Origin: Unio delphinus
Taxonomy: Eukaryota; Mollusca; Bivalvia; Unionida; Unionidae
DNA length: 64,000 bases
Direction of reading: 5' to 3'
NCBI GenBank assembly: GCA_029339505.1
Contig: JAQISU010000123.1
Span: forward strand, 6,623,501-6,687,500
Position numbers and translations under genes: made by a program. Every line of letters starts with the position of its first letter. Position 1 is the first letter of the stretch. The notes beneath the pieces are model-generated. The model was not told where the DNA came from, made no database searches, and was given only the letters and a program-made list of their open reading frames with translations. Shown in pieces: positions 14,301 through 24,094 of this stretch.

Positions 14301-17300
14301 TTTTAAAATACAACTATTAGCATAAAGTTCAAGGTTAAATGCAAGTATCATATAACTTTAAGATATTATTTTTAAATGAGAATCAGACATTAACATGAAA
14401 AAAGTGGACTTAACCATTGCTAATCCATTGCATATGTGCTTGGCACATATACATATTAGAATATTTAGAGGCTGTACTAAGTATTGATGGTAAGAAACGG
14501 AAGACAAAGCATGGTGACATCAAAACTGCCAACCCTGACAAGTCAGTTTCACTAAGACAGTTGATTTTTTTTCTCCAATAAGTTTTACCAGTTTTCAGTA
14601 AGGTATAAAAAAAAAATCATCAACTGCTATTGTAAAACAAAAAAACATAATTAAAAGTTTGGTATTCAAAACACAGTGAAAATAAACATTATGTTCAACT
14701 GAAAATTTTGTAAAGTGCACTTAGACTTTATTTACCATTAGTACAGTTGCACAAACTCAAGTTCCAAACCCTAAGCAGCTCAAGAGCTTGTTGCCGTTTC
14801 TCAACTTGACATAATTCTTGGAAATTATTTTTTCATTTCACGTAATGACGGCAATTATATCTCCTCTCACGAGTCATACTCATATTGGCATGTGATGTCC
14901 AATAAAAGTAATTGTGTCCCTTCCAGCTTTTATTCACAAGAATATGATATTCCTTTTTATTCTTCAGTATTGATTATTTATTAACATCTCTTGCTGGACG
15001 CCATTTTTAAAAATTCTTAAATCAACAGTTTGATCATGTATACATTTCACATGAACAAATAAGCAGTTTAAAAGCATCCGAGCCGCTGCTGCAAAGTTAG
15101 CCTGGTGCATCGACTAATTTCACTAATTTTCTGAAAATTTCGGCCATGATCATTTTTCTCATAGTTTTTACTTTTATGAAATAAGTCTGTATTTTAAGGG
15201 TAAGACCTACAGCAAAATCCTCAGGGTTGACATGTCTGTGAAATGCTTCATGTTGCCTGCAGATATTTCAACACTACACTTTATAAAGAAATGGCAGGAA
15301 CTAAGTGGATCCTGCCAAGCAAAGCATGCATTTTGAATGGCCTACAACTTTTCCTACTTAATTTAATACAGAGACTTCATATCAAAGGATATTAAATGGG
15401 GCTGGTTTGTAGATATGATCAGCTGTTTTATAATTCTGAGCCACTACCAGAAGGAGGGACATCAAAAAAATGATGCATGCAACAACCTGGTGTGATCCCC
15501 TACCAAAAGGAGGGCCTTCATGGAATGGTGTTGTACTCAACAATAGTGATGGGAATCAGTCAGAAATTCATAATCAATAATCGGTTCCCCTTAACCAACT
15601 GATCATTGATTATAATCGGTTACTAAGAGCAAATTTCAATTTTTGTTAAACAGTTATATCTTTGATCAAGAGTTCAATATGTTTATAAATGTACAGGAGT
15701 AATCTCTTTTAATGACATGTATACTTTAACCTGACAATAATATTACATTGTGTGTTACTTTTGTTCTACAATTTTGTTAAATGAACCAACTTTTTATGGC
15801 TGATCAGCCATATGTAACTGAAATACTGCAAGAATCCCCCAAAATTCTTTTGTTCACATGTGATGTGTCTATGATTTAAGGTATAGAAAGATATTGTTTT
15901 TCTTGTTTGTCATTGTTCATAAATACTAAAAAAAATGTTGCAATTTAACTGAAACAAATCAACAAAATGTGTTTAAATTTATTAACTTAACAATTTAACA
16001 ACTTGACCATGTAATAGTGACTATATGTTCCTAATTATAAATCATAAGGTCTCATATTTGTAGTTGTGAATGGAATTAATAAATTTCAGGTCAACTTTAG
16101 TGGCTGGGAGTTTTACTAACCTTTGTGCTTTGCATACACCTAAAAAGTAGTCTCCCTTTACACACAATTGATTATGGAGTTCACAATCGATTATCTAATT
16201 GGTTTGCTCAACCAACTGATGATCGATTATAATCGATAATCGTAACAACGCTACTCAACAAAACCGAGGTCTTGCTAGGATTTTAAAACTAGGAGTCCAG
16301 GACTCCTCCCAGAAGCGTATTGAACACACCTGAAGTAGCAAAGTTTCCAGATGAGAAGAACAGGTGGATGCCACTCATTTAATTTTTAAATTATTTACAC
16401 CACAGATTCTTAGCTCTTGTTTGTCAAAAGTAAATTATATCTCTTTAGAAGAAAACTACATTCTATAGTAAATTATATCTTTGGATGAACTGAGTGCTAC
16501 AGTGACAGAGATGGACTACATCCTACAGTAATTTATCTCTCTGGATGAACTCAGTGCTATAGTGACAGAGATGGACAACATTCTACGGTAATTTATCTCT
16601 CTGGATGAACTGAGTGCTACAGTGACAGAGATGGACTACATTCTACAGTAATTTATCTCTCTGGATGAACTGAGTGCTATAGTGACAGAGATGGACAACA
16701 TTCTATGGTAATTTATCTCTCTGGATGAACTGAGTGCTATAGTGACAGATATCGACTACATTCCACAGAACAGACATATTTTATAATATCACTACCACAC
16801 AGTATAAAACAATCAGTGATGATTGGTAATTTTTTGTGACCCTTTTAATGTATTTTGTTTGGCTGTGAAATAGGCATGTTCAAGGGAGGAATGTGGACAG
16901 ACAAAAAATCAAGGTCCTTTAACTGCAGCAAAAATGACTGATCCTATTTATCATCATCTCCACCAAAATATGTCTATATAGGCAGTATAAAAACTTACCA
17001 TCTACAAACTGCTCATGAATGAAGATAAAGGCCTGATCAATGAAATTCTCAAAGGTAGGAGAATTTATGGACATCTGCTTCATGACCCCTATCTTTACAG
17101 TGTAGCTCCGAAATGTAATTGCAAATCGAGTCCAGAAGGCTTTGCCCTGAAAGGTACATGATCAAACATTTACATACCATGAATTATTTAATTCAAGATT
17201 AATCTTGACATGACAGAGTCAGAGCATATTTGAGTAACAAGAACATAAATGACAATGTATTATAAAATCTCCCACCACTGTTTTTTGGCTAATAAAAGCC

Positions 17301-20300
17301 ATAAAGTGGAAATGTGCTCTAGACAAATTTGTATTAACATCACATTCAAAGTTGAAAACACAAAATTTATATAATTATTACATAAATGCAGCAAATCAGT
17401 GTCAGCTATTTTCATCCATGTTAACATTCCTATATTTGGCTGGAAATGCTAAATTTACTTTTAATAGTACTACCCAAAAATGTTATTTTCTGCTTGAATA
17501 ATGTGTTATGACCACTATAATGTATGCATAATGAGTCAAGACTTACTTTTTAAAGTATTCAAGTACAGGGAATTTTAGTCAAGTTAGAGTACCTTTTAAC
17601 CCTTTGAACCCTAATCTCCCCCACATTTTGGCATAATAACCCGAGCCTCCCCGGCAATTTTTGAAAATTTTATAAAAAGTAAAATTTTGCAAAATAAAAG
17701 TAATATTATGCCTTAGAATGATAATCCACTATGATATAACAGCAAATATCAAATTGTCTCTTTTCAAACATGCTTATAAAATGCTTTTTATTACTATGAC
17801 TATGTAACAAACTGTCTCGAAATTTTGTTCATGTTGTACCATTCATGCAAGATCTATATTTCACTGACCATCTAGCAAACAACATAACACAGGCCGGGAT
17901 ACTGGCCTATCGGGTTATGATGGTAGATAGCTAGGCCGGTATACAGGCCTTTCGGGTATATACACCGTTACAACCGGCCGGTAAACCGACCTGTCGGGTT
18001 CAAAGGGTTAAAGTATTCAAGTACATGGAATTTTGGTCAAGTTAGAGTACTTTATAAAGTATTCAAGTACATGGAATTTTAGTCAAGTTAGAGTACATTT
18101 TAAAGTATTCAAGTACAGGGAATTTTGGTCAAGTTAGAGTACTTTTTAAAGAATTCAAGTACAGGGAATTTTGGTCAAGTTAGAGTACTTTTTAAAGTAT
18201 TCAAGTACAGGGAATTTTAGTCAAGTTAGAGTACTTTTAAAGTATTCAAGTACAGGGTATTTTGGTCAAGTTAGAGTACTTTTCTCAAAGTATTCATCTG
18301 TATAACTGGAGCGTGTTTGACACTGCAGCAGCAAAAGCTTGAGAAGCCCAGCACTGTAATGTTTGATTAAACGCAAAAAGAGTGACTGAGAAATGAACAT
18401 CAAACACAAATATATGAGCCATATATACATACTACTGAAATGAGTAGCTCATCATGATGCATCTTCTAACCAAATTTCATGATTCTTGATACGATTGTAT
18501 GTAACCTATTCGGCCATGAACTAAATGAGAAAAATAAAATTAACACAAGCTAGTAAAATGTGATATATAGGACATAGTGATAATTTTGTACACATATGGT
18601 ACTAACTGAGTTCATTATAATCATTTAGTTTAAAGATTCAAGAATGAAGAGTTAGAAAACAAAACTGAACCCAATTCAATGAAAAGGATCACATTGTTTG
18701 TGTTACAGACACAGTACTTATCAAGATACATATATCACGAATTCGGATATAACACGGTCGTGGCATGGCTCCCGAAATTTCAGGTAATTTATTACAGGTA
18801 TTTTTCTCAAAGACCAAAAAAAAAATCTTTTAAGTATGAAAAATAAAATACGTCAAGAGTTTAATTATCATTCTCATACTCATCTAAAAAGTGTGAAAAT
18901 AAAAACGTGTAGAAAATGTATTATCATTTTGGGGAGGAGAACTTTGATCTTTGTTTATTGTTGAAAAATGACAGCTCATAAGTGTCAATATTATTATTAC
19001 TGATCCCTGAGCAATGAAGCCATCGTGTCTACTTTGTGTTTGTCTTGAATGCATTCCGAATACAATCGTTGCTCTAATAATCTCCGATATATGTTCTCTT
19101 AATTTCATACACAACTAAGCAACGCCAATGCAGGGGTTGATAAAAGATTCTCACCAGAATGTATAAATCAATTAATTTAAGTACATTGTTTATAATCAAA
19201 GTGAACTGCCGAGCTAAACTTGTTCAAATCAGGGGGAAACGATTTATACATCATCAAAGAAACAAAAAGCCGCCAACATGTGTGTGTGGCTTGGCGGTGT
19301 TGTTTTATGCAATCTGTTGACATGTAAATTCGAATTCTGCAAGTTACTTTATCATTTTAGCTGTGCTGATATTTACAGTGACATAATTCTGTAGTTAAAA
19401 TACAGCCAGTTCTGCCTGCTGTATTTATTAGAGTACATCAAAAGAACATGACGAAATAGCTGGGTGGCAAGTTCAAAGGACTGCAGCTTGGGTGGGAAAA
19501 TGTGCTGAAATTTACAATGACTGAATTCAGAGACAGAAAGATCTTGAGATGTACATGTAGTTATTATAAGAATACACTTTAGCTTCCATTATTTAATCTA
19601 CGGACATGTATTATTTCATCATTCATTACGTACACCCGTTACGTTATTTTTGTTTTTTTTCTTTTCATTGAATTCAGTCACATAATGATCTGTGACAAAA
19701 TTATTGAATATTTTACATCCGTGTGTGGATATTTTCAATGGAACTATTTGTATTATGGATTCATTGGTGAGTACACAGTGTTGATACTCTTTTCATGCAA
19801 TAGATTATACATGTATATATAAATTAGACACGTGTATGTACCAATGCATGGTTCTCTGAATAAAGTAATATATTATATCTGCAATTTCTGTTACCACAGC
19901 AATTGTTTATCTCATTTAAAATATTCTGATCAAAAATGGTAATTGTGCCATGCATTTTCGCACCCGTCTTTATGTAACCCCCCCACCCCAATTAAATCCA
20001 AAAAAGTGTTGGTATTGTACATGGTTGCTTATAACACGGTTCGGTTCATAATACGGTCGGATTCTATGGCTCCCAACTACCGTGTTATAGCGGGGTCCCA
20101 TTGTAGTAGGGTTTAACGCCTTTTTCAGCACACGATAGGCTATACATGGCGGCCAGTATTATTGGTGGAGGAAGAACCCAGGAAACCTCCCTCAAAGAAC
20201 CCCAGACCCACAAGAAGCTACTGGCAAGCTTTCTCACATAACTACATTAGCCGAATCTTAGACTCGAACACATGCTGACAGAGGTGAGATGGCAGTGATC

Positions 20301-23167
20301 TGTAATGGAAAGCGCTTTAGACCACTCGGCCACTCGGGGCCCCAAATTCCAGGTGTAAAAGTATGTATAAAATATGGGGAAAAAAAAAACTGAAATCCAG
20401 GAAATTGTGAAATATAGGACACAGTAAATTTGTTTTATAAAGGTAAGGAACTAATAATGATGTACACAGCCATCAAGCTTGGTAATTCTATTGCAAGCAG
20501 TACTTGAGAAAATTGGTAAAACACTTAATTTAACTCAAGTCAGTGAAGCGTGAAACATGAAACATGAAATATGGCACTGATAGATTGAGTGTCCAACTGG
20601 TTCAGATTAATTTACCAATTCTTTTGTTATAACTAAACTTTGTACCAAAATTACCAAACTAATTATCTTAAATTTTAGATCTCTTCAGTGTAAAGATGTC
20701 ATAAACAAGTTTGTGGAAAAAAATAATGTAAATAAAAAAATTCACCTTTTGTAAGAATATAAAATACTGTGTATTTATTCTATGTCTGTCCAGTTAGTGA
20801 ACAGTTCTGAAAATTATTTGTGGAACAAATCCATACTTACAAAAAAGTTTCAGAATTAAATTGAAAGATGTTTTAAAGGAAATAAAACTTGGATAAACTT
20901 ATTTCTTGCAAAATTTTAGATGCATCTCCAGCTTGACACATTCAAAGCATGACAGCTTTAAGCTTTCTCACTGATTAAACAGTCAGATCAGTCACTGCTG
21001 TTGGGGAAATTGCTCGAGTATAAATCACATGTGGAATGTATTATAATTTGAAAGTTCAGAAAATAGATTCAAAGTAAGAGATTAAATGATATTGTGAACT
21101 GCAATAATGCAATGAAGATAATCATGAAATACGAAGTTCTGAACACAGGTGTCCCAACAAGCATTGCTTAGAAAAAGAAACTTAGTCTTTTGTATTTGCT
21201 GATCTTAAATAGCATGAATAATTATTCAGATTTCAGAGATCTCGGAAACGCTTAATTACGCGTATTTGGTCGCAAACTTTTGGTCCGGGACGCAGAAAAT
21301 CGCCCATGCACGAGTCCTCCGTACGCACGTTTTTTTCTTTCTTTTTTCTTTTTTGTTTTTTTGCAAACAGGAAAGTTTTGCGACACAATAAATATGTTCT
21401 AATCACTGTGAAAAATGAGGCAATGCTTTTATTTGTGGTGTTTTTTGCTGACTTTTTTGAGCAATGGTTGTCGGCTTACTTTGATGATAGTTCGTTTGTT
21501 ATTGAAGGCGCCGCTAAAGGCTCCAGTTGAATGGTCAAACAAATACTTGTTTGTTATTACTGCGCAACATCAGATAATTGTAGAACATTGAAACAGATTT
21601 GTTTTATTTGTTTAGTATATATCAGTGCTTCAAAGGTAATCAGTTCTCTTTGAAGTGTCAGCAAACATATTTTTTCTTCTTCCATCTGGTATTTGTTTTT
21701 AAATTAGTGTCATCTGCTTGACTGGACTCATTTTACGTTTCCGCCTTCTGCGGATTCAGATTTTAACTAGTCAGTTGCATAAAGTAATAAGGCCAGATAT
21801 CATCATTAGCGGATTATGATATAACAGTGCACTGTTAGGGTGGTTTGTCAGTATGAGACAAGGACTTGTTATTTTAACAATATATTCCAGTACATTGTTT
21901 CCTGTCATGGTGCCTTTGATTTTCTCTACTCCAAACGCAAGACTGTATATACGGTTTTTATCAGCCAAAATTGGTGTCGCCACAAATATCACCAGATGGT
22001 ATATTTTGTCACCAAAACGGAAAACAGAATCGCGGTTTGCTACATCAGCGAAGCCCCGTGATCCTGTAATTGATTTCATTTCCGATTGTAGCAGTATAAA
22101 TATTGCATGCGAACTCGAAACCAAGACACATCGAGACTTGAACAAAATGCCATTTGCAAATCTAGACAAGTATTTTGGGGTTAAACGAAAAAATGATGAA
22201 GATTTAAATGAGATTCAGAACTGTGCTAAATTTGCTAGAACTGTAGTTCGGATGCGACCCTATCCAAGTGTAAGAAAGTACTGGGGGAAAACTAAATGGA
22301 ACTTAAATAAAAAAAATAAAAAAGAAACAAACAAATAACATACTTGGGGGAATACATACACATATAAAAACTTTTTACTTTTTTTCATTAAAGGGGAAGG
22401 GGCATCTGTCTGGTGCCCCCCCCCCCCCCCAAAAAAAAAAAACAAAGAAAGTACTGGTAATGCAACTATTGCTGGTGGGACTGCAACTTTTGCAGGTGGG
22501 ACTCCTATTTTTACCAAATTAGTAGTCCTGGACTCCTAGTTTTAAAATCCTAGTGAGAACTCTGGATTTGTGTGATTCTTTCAACCAGCTGGGTTGATCA
22601 GGAGTTAATCTATTGTGGACAATTTGGGCTATCTTGTCTTCACAACAATGATCTTAGAATTACACTGCAGAAGTGGACCACTTTTCATTGTATCATCATT
22701 TTAAATGTAATACCAGTACATATCAGTTAAACTGTGATGTTCCAGTAGATTTGAGAAAGTGGGGAGGGTTGTTGTTTCTTTTTCTATTTACAATTTCAGG
22801 TTCCTTTTGGACTTTTGCCTCTTAGTAAAAATAAACCAATAAACAAACATGTATTCTAAAAGGCTCAAAAGATAGTTCTAAATTGTGCAACACATATTCA
22901 AAGCTGCTCAAACTGTGACAAGAGCATTTTCACAAATTCTTTATAACATCCAGTTACCTGTTCCATCCACATGGTTCTAAATGCCTCTTTGTGCCTTTGG
23001 TAGAACATATATTCTGATGGAGATATCTCCAGGTCAAAAAACTCCACATCAGTGTCAGAGAGTCGTATCTTCCTCATTTTGCTTATCTCTATTGCAACAA
23101 ACACCACATTTCACCCTGATACTTTCAGGATTGATGGTTTTTCACTGATTAAACACTACTGGTTCAT
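252..23167 (-). CDS. Unnamed protein, eight-exon gene rebuilt by splice phase (228 codons in window)
   Basis: I do not recognise this protein. Eight minus-strand exons join in one open frame: 22958-23167 (ATG at 23077, after an in-frame stop), 16999-17146, 14170-14262, 9055-9196, 6956-6990, 6387-6417, 1130-1184 and 304-366. Each internal exon sits between an AG acceptor and a GT donor, mostly GTAAG/GTAAC/GTAAT. The junction phases 0,1,1,2,1,2,0 agree at all seven joins, which is hard to get by chance. The product is hydrophilic, with no signal peptide or clear membrane span; recognisable stretches are SDTDVEFFDLEISPSEYMF, KAFWTRFAITFRSY and RDPFYFRETRDLFRRFFG. The last exon reads to TAA at 304-306, with AATAAA (minus) at 257-252. 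Alternatively GTAAAC after codon 12 of that exon is a donor and the gene leaves the window. The acceptor of the 9055-9196 exon (CCAG) is weak; its frame demands it. The 31- and 35-nt exons are the least certain. The 5' UTR is spliced: an acceptor follows a pyrimidine run at 23168. Confidence 0.62.
630..845 (+). mobile_element. Diverged LTR fragment related to the LTRs at 54.8 and 59.6 kb
   Basis: This stretch starts TGTTACG like the downstream LTR and follows the LTR sequence with many changes. Shared blocks include GGGAGA-TTTTCTAGAA, GTAAACAA, CTGACCTTGCTT and CAAGGACAA. It stops where the 55-bp tandem array begins. It is an old solo or truncated LTR in the last intron of the minus-strand gene. 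Confidence 0.5.
839..1112. repeat. 55-bp tandem repeat, five copies
   Basis: A unit beginning GCTATTATTACTAAAATTAT recurs at 839, 893, 948, 1003 and 1058 with almost no divergence; the first copy is one base shorter. It directly abuts the LTR fragment on its left and ends 17 bases before the splice donor of the exon at 1130-1184. Confidence 0.9.
1260..4097 (+). mobile_element. Non-autonomous DNA element copy 1, hAT-like ends, carrying a 68-bp array
   Basis: This stretch is collinear with 7900-12347, with blocks of good similarity throughout (for example 1320-1740 with 7980-8710, 2040-2190 with 9715-9870, 3480-4095 with 9970-12340). Its left end reads CATGATTCCCATG and its right end GTGGGAACCCTG, roughly inverted repeats of the CAGGGTTCCCAC type common in hAT elements. 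I see no clean target duplication, so a segmental duplication remains possible. No transposase frame is visible. Confidence 0.45.
2165..3184. repeat. 68-bp minisatellite, about 15 copies
   Basis: The unit contains AATGAAACCTGACCAGG, TACTTGCCATTTGCATTA and GTCACTTCACAAATCTCAAA. Open frames across it recur at multiples of 68 and are repeat artefacts. The related element at 7900-12347 holds only one degenerate unit at the same place (9841-9890). Confidence 0.92.
4784..6190. repeat. 29-bp minisatellite, about 48 copies
   Basis: The unit is TTGGATTCTGATGC followed by TTTTGAATAGTACAA, with common variants GCTTGTG, GTTTTTG and GTTTGTG. Two units near 5314 and 5466 are two bases short. A marked variant with ACAAGTGG starts at 4784, 5161, 5737, 5911 and 6085; the last three lie 174 bases (six units) apart, a higher-order period. 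Because 29 is not a multiple of three and the minus strand lacks stops, three overlapping minus-strand frames of 470-554 codons stay open; these are artefacts. It lies in an intron of the minus-strand gene. Confidence 0.93.
6563..6866 (-). mobile_element. SINE family 2 (tRNA-derived) with 12-bp target duplication
   Basis: Flanked by perfect ATACTTTGAATG at 6551-6562 and 6867-6878. The body shares ACCCAGTCACATTATCCTGA and GACCAGTCCTAAC with copies at 43.7 and 47.6 kb. The tRNA-like head is at the right; a short TG repeat forms the tail at the left. Confidence 0.8.
7495..7870. repeat. Diverged interspersed repeat (GTGCAGAAACCAT / CAATAGGGTT type)
   Basis: Phrases such as TGTGCAGAAA, ATGTAGGCCATCAATAG and CCTTGACGTTTCACCTTT recur here and at 12.4-12.7 kb. 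No ends or coding frame were found. It lies just left of the element copy that starts at 7900. Confidence 0.4.
8313..8372. repeat. TC then TA microsatellite
   Basis: About 23 TC units followed by about eight TA units. Confidence 0.97.
9380..9510 (-). mobile_element. Fragment of the 5-bp-TSD element
   Basis: The reverse complement aligns with 24950-25070: both carry CTCG(C/A)GATATG, CCTATTCTG, CATAGCTTTGAAAAGATG or close variants. It is an internal piece with no ends. Confidence 0.5.
10192..11923 (+). mobile_element. pogo-type DNA transposon, internally deleted, TA target duplication
   Basis: Ends are inverted repeats beginning CCGTATTTTCCCGCATATAT, flanked by TA at 10190-10191 and 11924-11925. 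Subterminal CCCGCAC/TATAACC motifs repeat near both ends. The related locus near 3690-3710 (GGCCATCTGGTAAGTGGCT) continues across the same point without an insert, an empty-site comparison. The transposase gene inside is cut short, so the copy is non-autonomous. Confidence 0.88.
10832..11383 (+). pseudogene. Truncated pogo/Tigger-type transposase remnant
   Basis: The frame opens with MPKRKSYTADFKLTAIAYAE, a CENP-B/brinker-like helix-turn-helix as in pogo-group transposases. A second DNA-binding segment follows (residues about 75-145, with GGVNWVYKFMKRNQLS). It ends just after NMDEVLMCFDIP, which holds the first aspartate of the DDE catalytic triad; the other two acidic residues and the rest of the core are gone. 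TAG at 11024-11026 also interrupts the frame, which continues unshifted beyond it. The protein would bind transposon ends and cut DNA in the nucleus, but this copy cannot. Both TIRs remain, so it could be moved by an intact relative. Confidence 0.85.
12348..13377. other. Intronic stretch with diverged GTGCAGAAACC repeats
   Basis: Repeated phrases TTGTGCAGAAACCATT and GACCTTGACCTTTCAA (12.4-12.7 kb) match the repeat at 7.5-7.9 kb. From 12.75 to 13.38 kb I see nothing beyond AT-rich sequence. Confidence 0.4.
13378..13562 (-). mobile_element. Old SINE family 1 copy
   Basis: Recognisable by GGTGGCCAGTATATATGGTGGAGG near its left side and GACTTGAACCCATGCAGACA (B-box complement) near its right. 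Heavily diverged; no target duplication seen. Confidence 0.55.
15544..16253. mobile_element. Non-autonomous hAT-like element, 710 bp, TSD CTCAACAA
   Basis: Perfect 8-bp direct repeats CTCAACAA flank it at 15536-15543 and 16254-16261. Ends start TAGTGATG and (inverted) TAGCGTTG. Inverted ATAATCG-rich subterminal blocks (AATCAATAATCGG; CGATTATAATCGATAATC) lie inside both ends. There is no transposase frame. Confidence 0.8.
16262..16330 (-). mobile_element. End fragment of the 5-bp-TSD element
   Basis: GAGGTCTTGCTAGGATTTTA then AAACTAGGAGTCCAGGACTC is the reverse complement of the 3' end seen at 22520-22564 and 25310-25366. It touches the TSD of the hAT element on its left. Confidence 0.55.
16430..16770. 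repeat. 60-bp tandem repeat, about five copies
   Basis: The unit contains GGATGAACTGAGTGCTACAG then TGACAGAGATGGACTACATT and CTACAGTAATTTATCTCTCT; copies are in register every 60 bases. It precedes the exon at 16999-17146. Confidence 0.9.
17552..18295. repeat. About 46-bp tandem repeat, seven copies, split by a MITE
   Basis: The unit AAAGTATTCAAGTACAGGGA-ATTTTAGTCAAGTTAGAGTA-CTTT repeats. The first copy is separated from the rest by the TTAA-flanked element at 17600-18007. Confidence 0.88.
17600..18007. mobile_element. piggyBac-type MITE, 408 bp, TTAA target duplication
   Basis: Perfect 12-bp inverted ends CCCTTTGAACCC...GGGTTCAAAGGG, flanked by TTAA at 17596-17599 and 18008-18011. Terminal CCC plus a TTAA duplication is the piggyBac signature. 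It is non-coding and CG-richer than its surroundings (GGCCGGTATACAGGCC). It sits inside a tandem-repeat unit whose TTAA was the target. Confidence 0.88.
18296..19265. other. Intronic, no feature seen
   Basis: AT-rich. The phrase ATATAACACGGTCGTGGCAT with GGCTCCC at 18747-18776 recurs at 20028-20096 and marks an unidentified interspersed repeat. Confidence 0.4.
19290..19600 (+). mobile_element. Internal fragment of the 5-bp-TSD element
   Basis: Aligns with 24210-24540 of copy 2: TTTTAGCTGTGCTGATATTT, GGTGGCAAGTTCAAAG, GACAGAAAGATC, GAGATGTACATGT are shared. It lacks both ends. Confidence 0.6.
20099..20343 (-). mobile_element. SINE family 1 (tRNA-derived)
   Basis: The reverse complement starts with a tRNA-like head (GGCCGAGTGGTCTAAAGCGC, B-box as GTTCGAGTCTAAG) and ends in a GGCCGCCATGTATAGCC...GGCGTTAAACC tail. 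Members occur also at 13.4, 32.8, 37.8, 45.6 and 46.7 kb. Confidence 0.8.
20344..21228. other. Intronic, no feature seen
   Basis: AT-rich sequence without a repeat, exon or frame that I can support. Confidence 0.4.
21234..22564 (+). mobile_element. Element with 5-bp target duplications, copy 1 (possible hAT-5 type)
   Basis: Flanked by GATTT at 21229-21233 and 22565-22569. Ends are CAGAGATCTC and, inverted, CAGAGTTCTC. The CAG...CTG ends with 5-bp duplications suit the hAT5 group; that assignment is inference. A coding remnant with KMPFANLDKYFGVKRKNDED lies at about 22120-22250, ending in stops; a degenerate relative is in copy 2. Poly-C/poly-A tracts sit at 22417-22442. Confidence 0.72.
22570..22957. 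other. Intronic, no feature seen
   Basis: Nothing recognisable between the transposon copy and the first coding exon of the minus-strand gene. Confidence 0.4.
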
Positions 23168-24089
23168 CTGCATAAGAAAAAAAAAGTAATGCTTATTAAA
23201 TGACTCAAGTATTTAGTTATTTTGTATATATATAAAAATCATGTATCATAAAGATTTCATAAGTTTCTGGTGAAAAGTAAATTATCCATCTTTAATGATT
23301 TGTATCATGCATGCTGAGAACTGATTTTTTTATGTCTGGAAATGTGTGTCAATTAATCTTTAATTAGCAATGTAACATAGTTAGGACCAAGGAGTGAAGT
23401 CTGTTAATTCATTGGTGTAATTAAGTGTGAATTCTTTCAACTGAGAATCAAGGGTATTAGCAATAGGTGCATGTGCCAAATAATATAGAGTAATAGGCCC
23501 ACTATGAGTTTGATGGCTTATCTTAGAGGACTAATTATAAAATGGTTCCAGTTAAGAATGTGAGAAGCTGCTTGAAAAGAAATCACCTTAATAGCATTGT
23601 GAGTATTAGCTTAATTCTGCTGAATTATAGCTGATCTCTGATGTAGAAAAAAAAAAGGGTTGAAATATTTGATGATCCCTGTAAAAGAACCACCTGACAT
23701 CTTTAGGTTGGGTAATACGTTTTTAATTGAAGGACAAAATAGCTTCATACTGTACTGAACAGTGGAATGATCAGTCTACAACAAAGATGGCTCGTGACCT
23801 GAAAAGGAGAGAGAAAAGGAAAAGAAATAAACACAAGAGTGATTTGAAAAAGACCCGAAGCACCAGGTGATGCTAACATGCCAGCAATGAGTTTCATCAG
23901 TCCCTTGATCATATGATGAAATTTTTCTATCACTATAACCGAACAGCTAATTGAATTTTGCAACTCTGTTTTAAGAGAAAATGAACTATGTCTAGTTTAA
24001 TTTAATTTTGCTGATGTAACTGATTAAACTTATATTTTACTTAAGTGGACTTGAGTTGTTCTATTGTCTGCATAGATCTCTATTTATTC
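23168..24089. other. 5' flank or first intron of the minus-strand gene, nothing distinctive
   Basis: A pyrimidine-rich acceptor region lies at 23168-23190 (minus). Otherwise AT-rich with short A-runs. Confidence 0.4.
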
Positions 24090-24094
24090 CATTA

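Noticed and set aside
21853..22338. 161-codon frame as a host gene
   Set aside because: It lies wholly inside the 5-bp-TSD transposon copy, and part of it has a decayed counterpart in copy 2.
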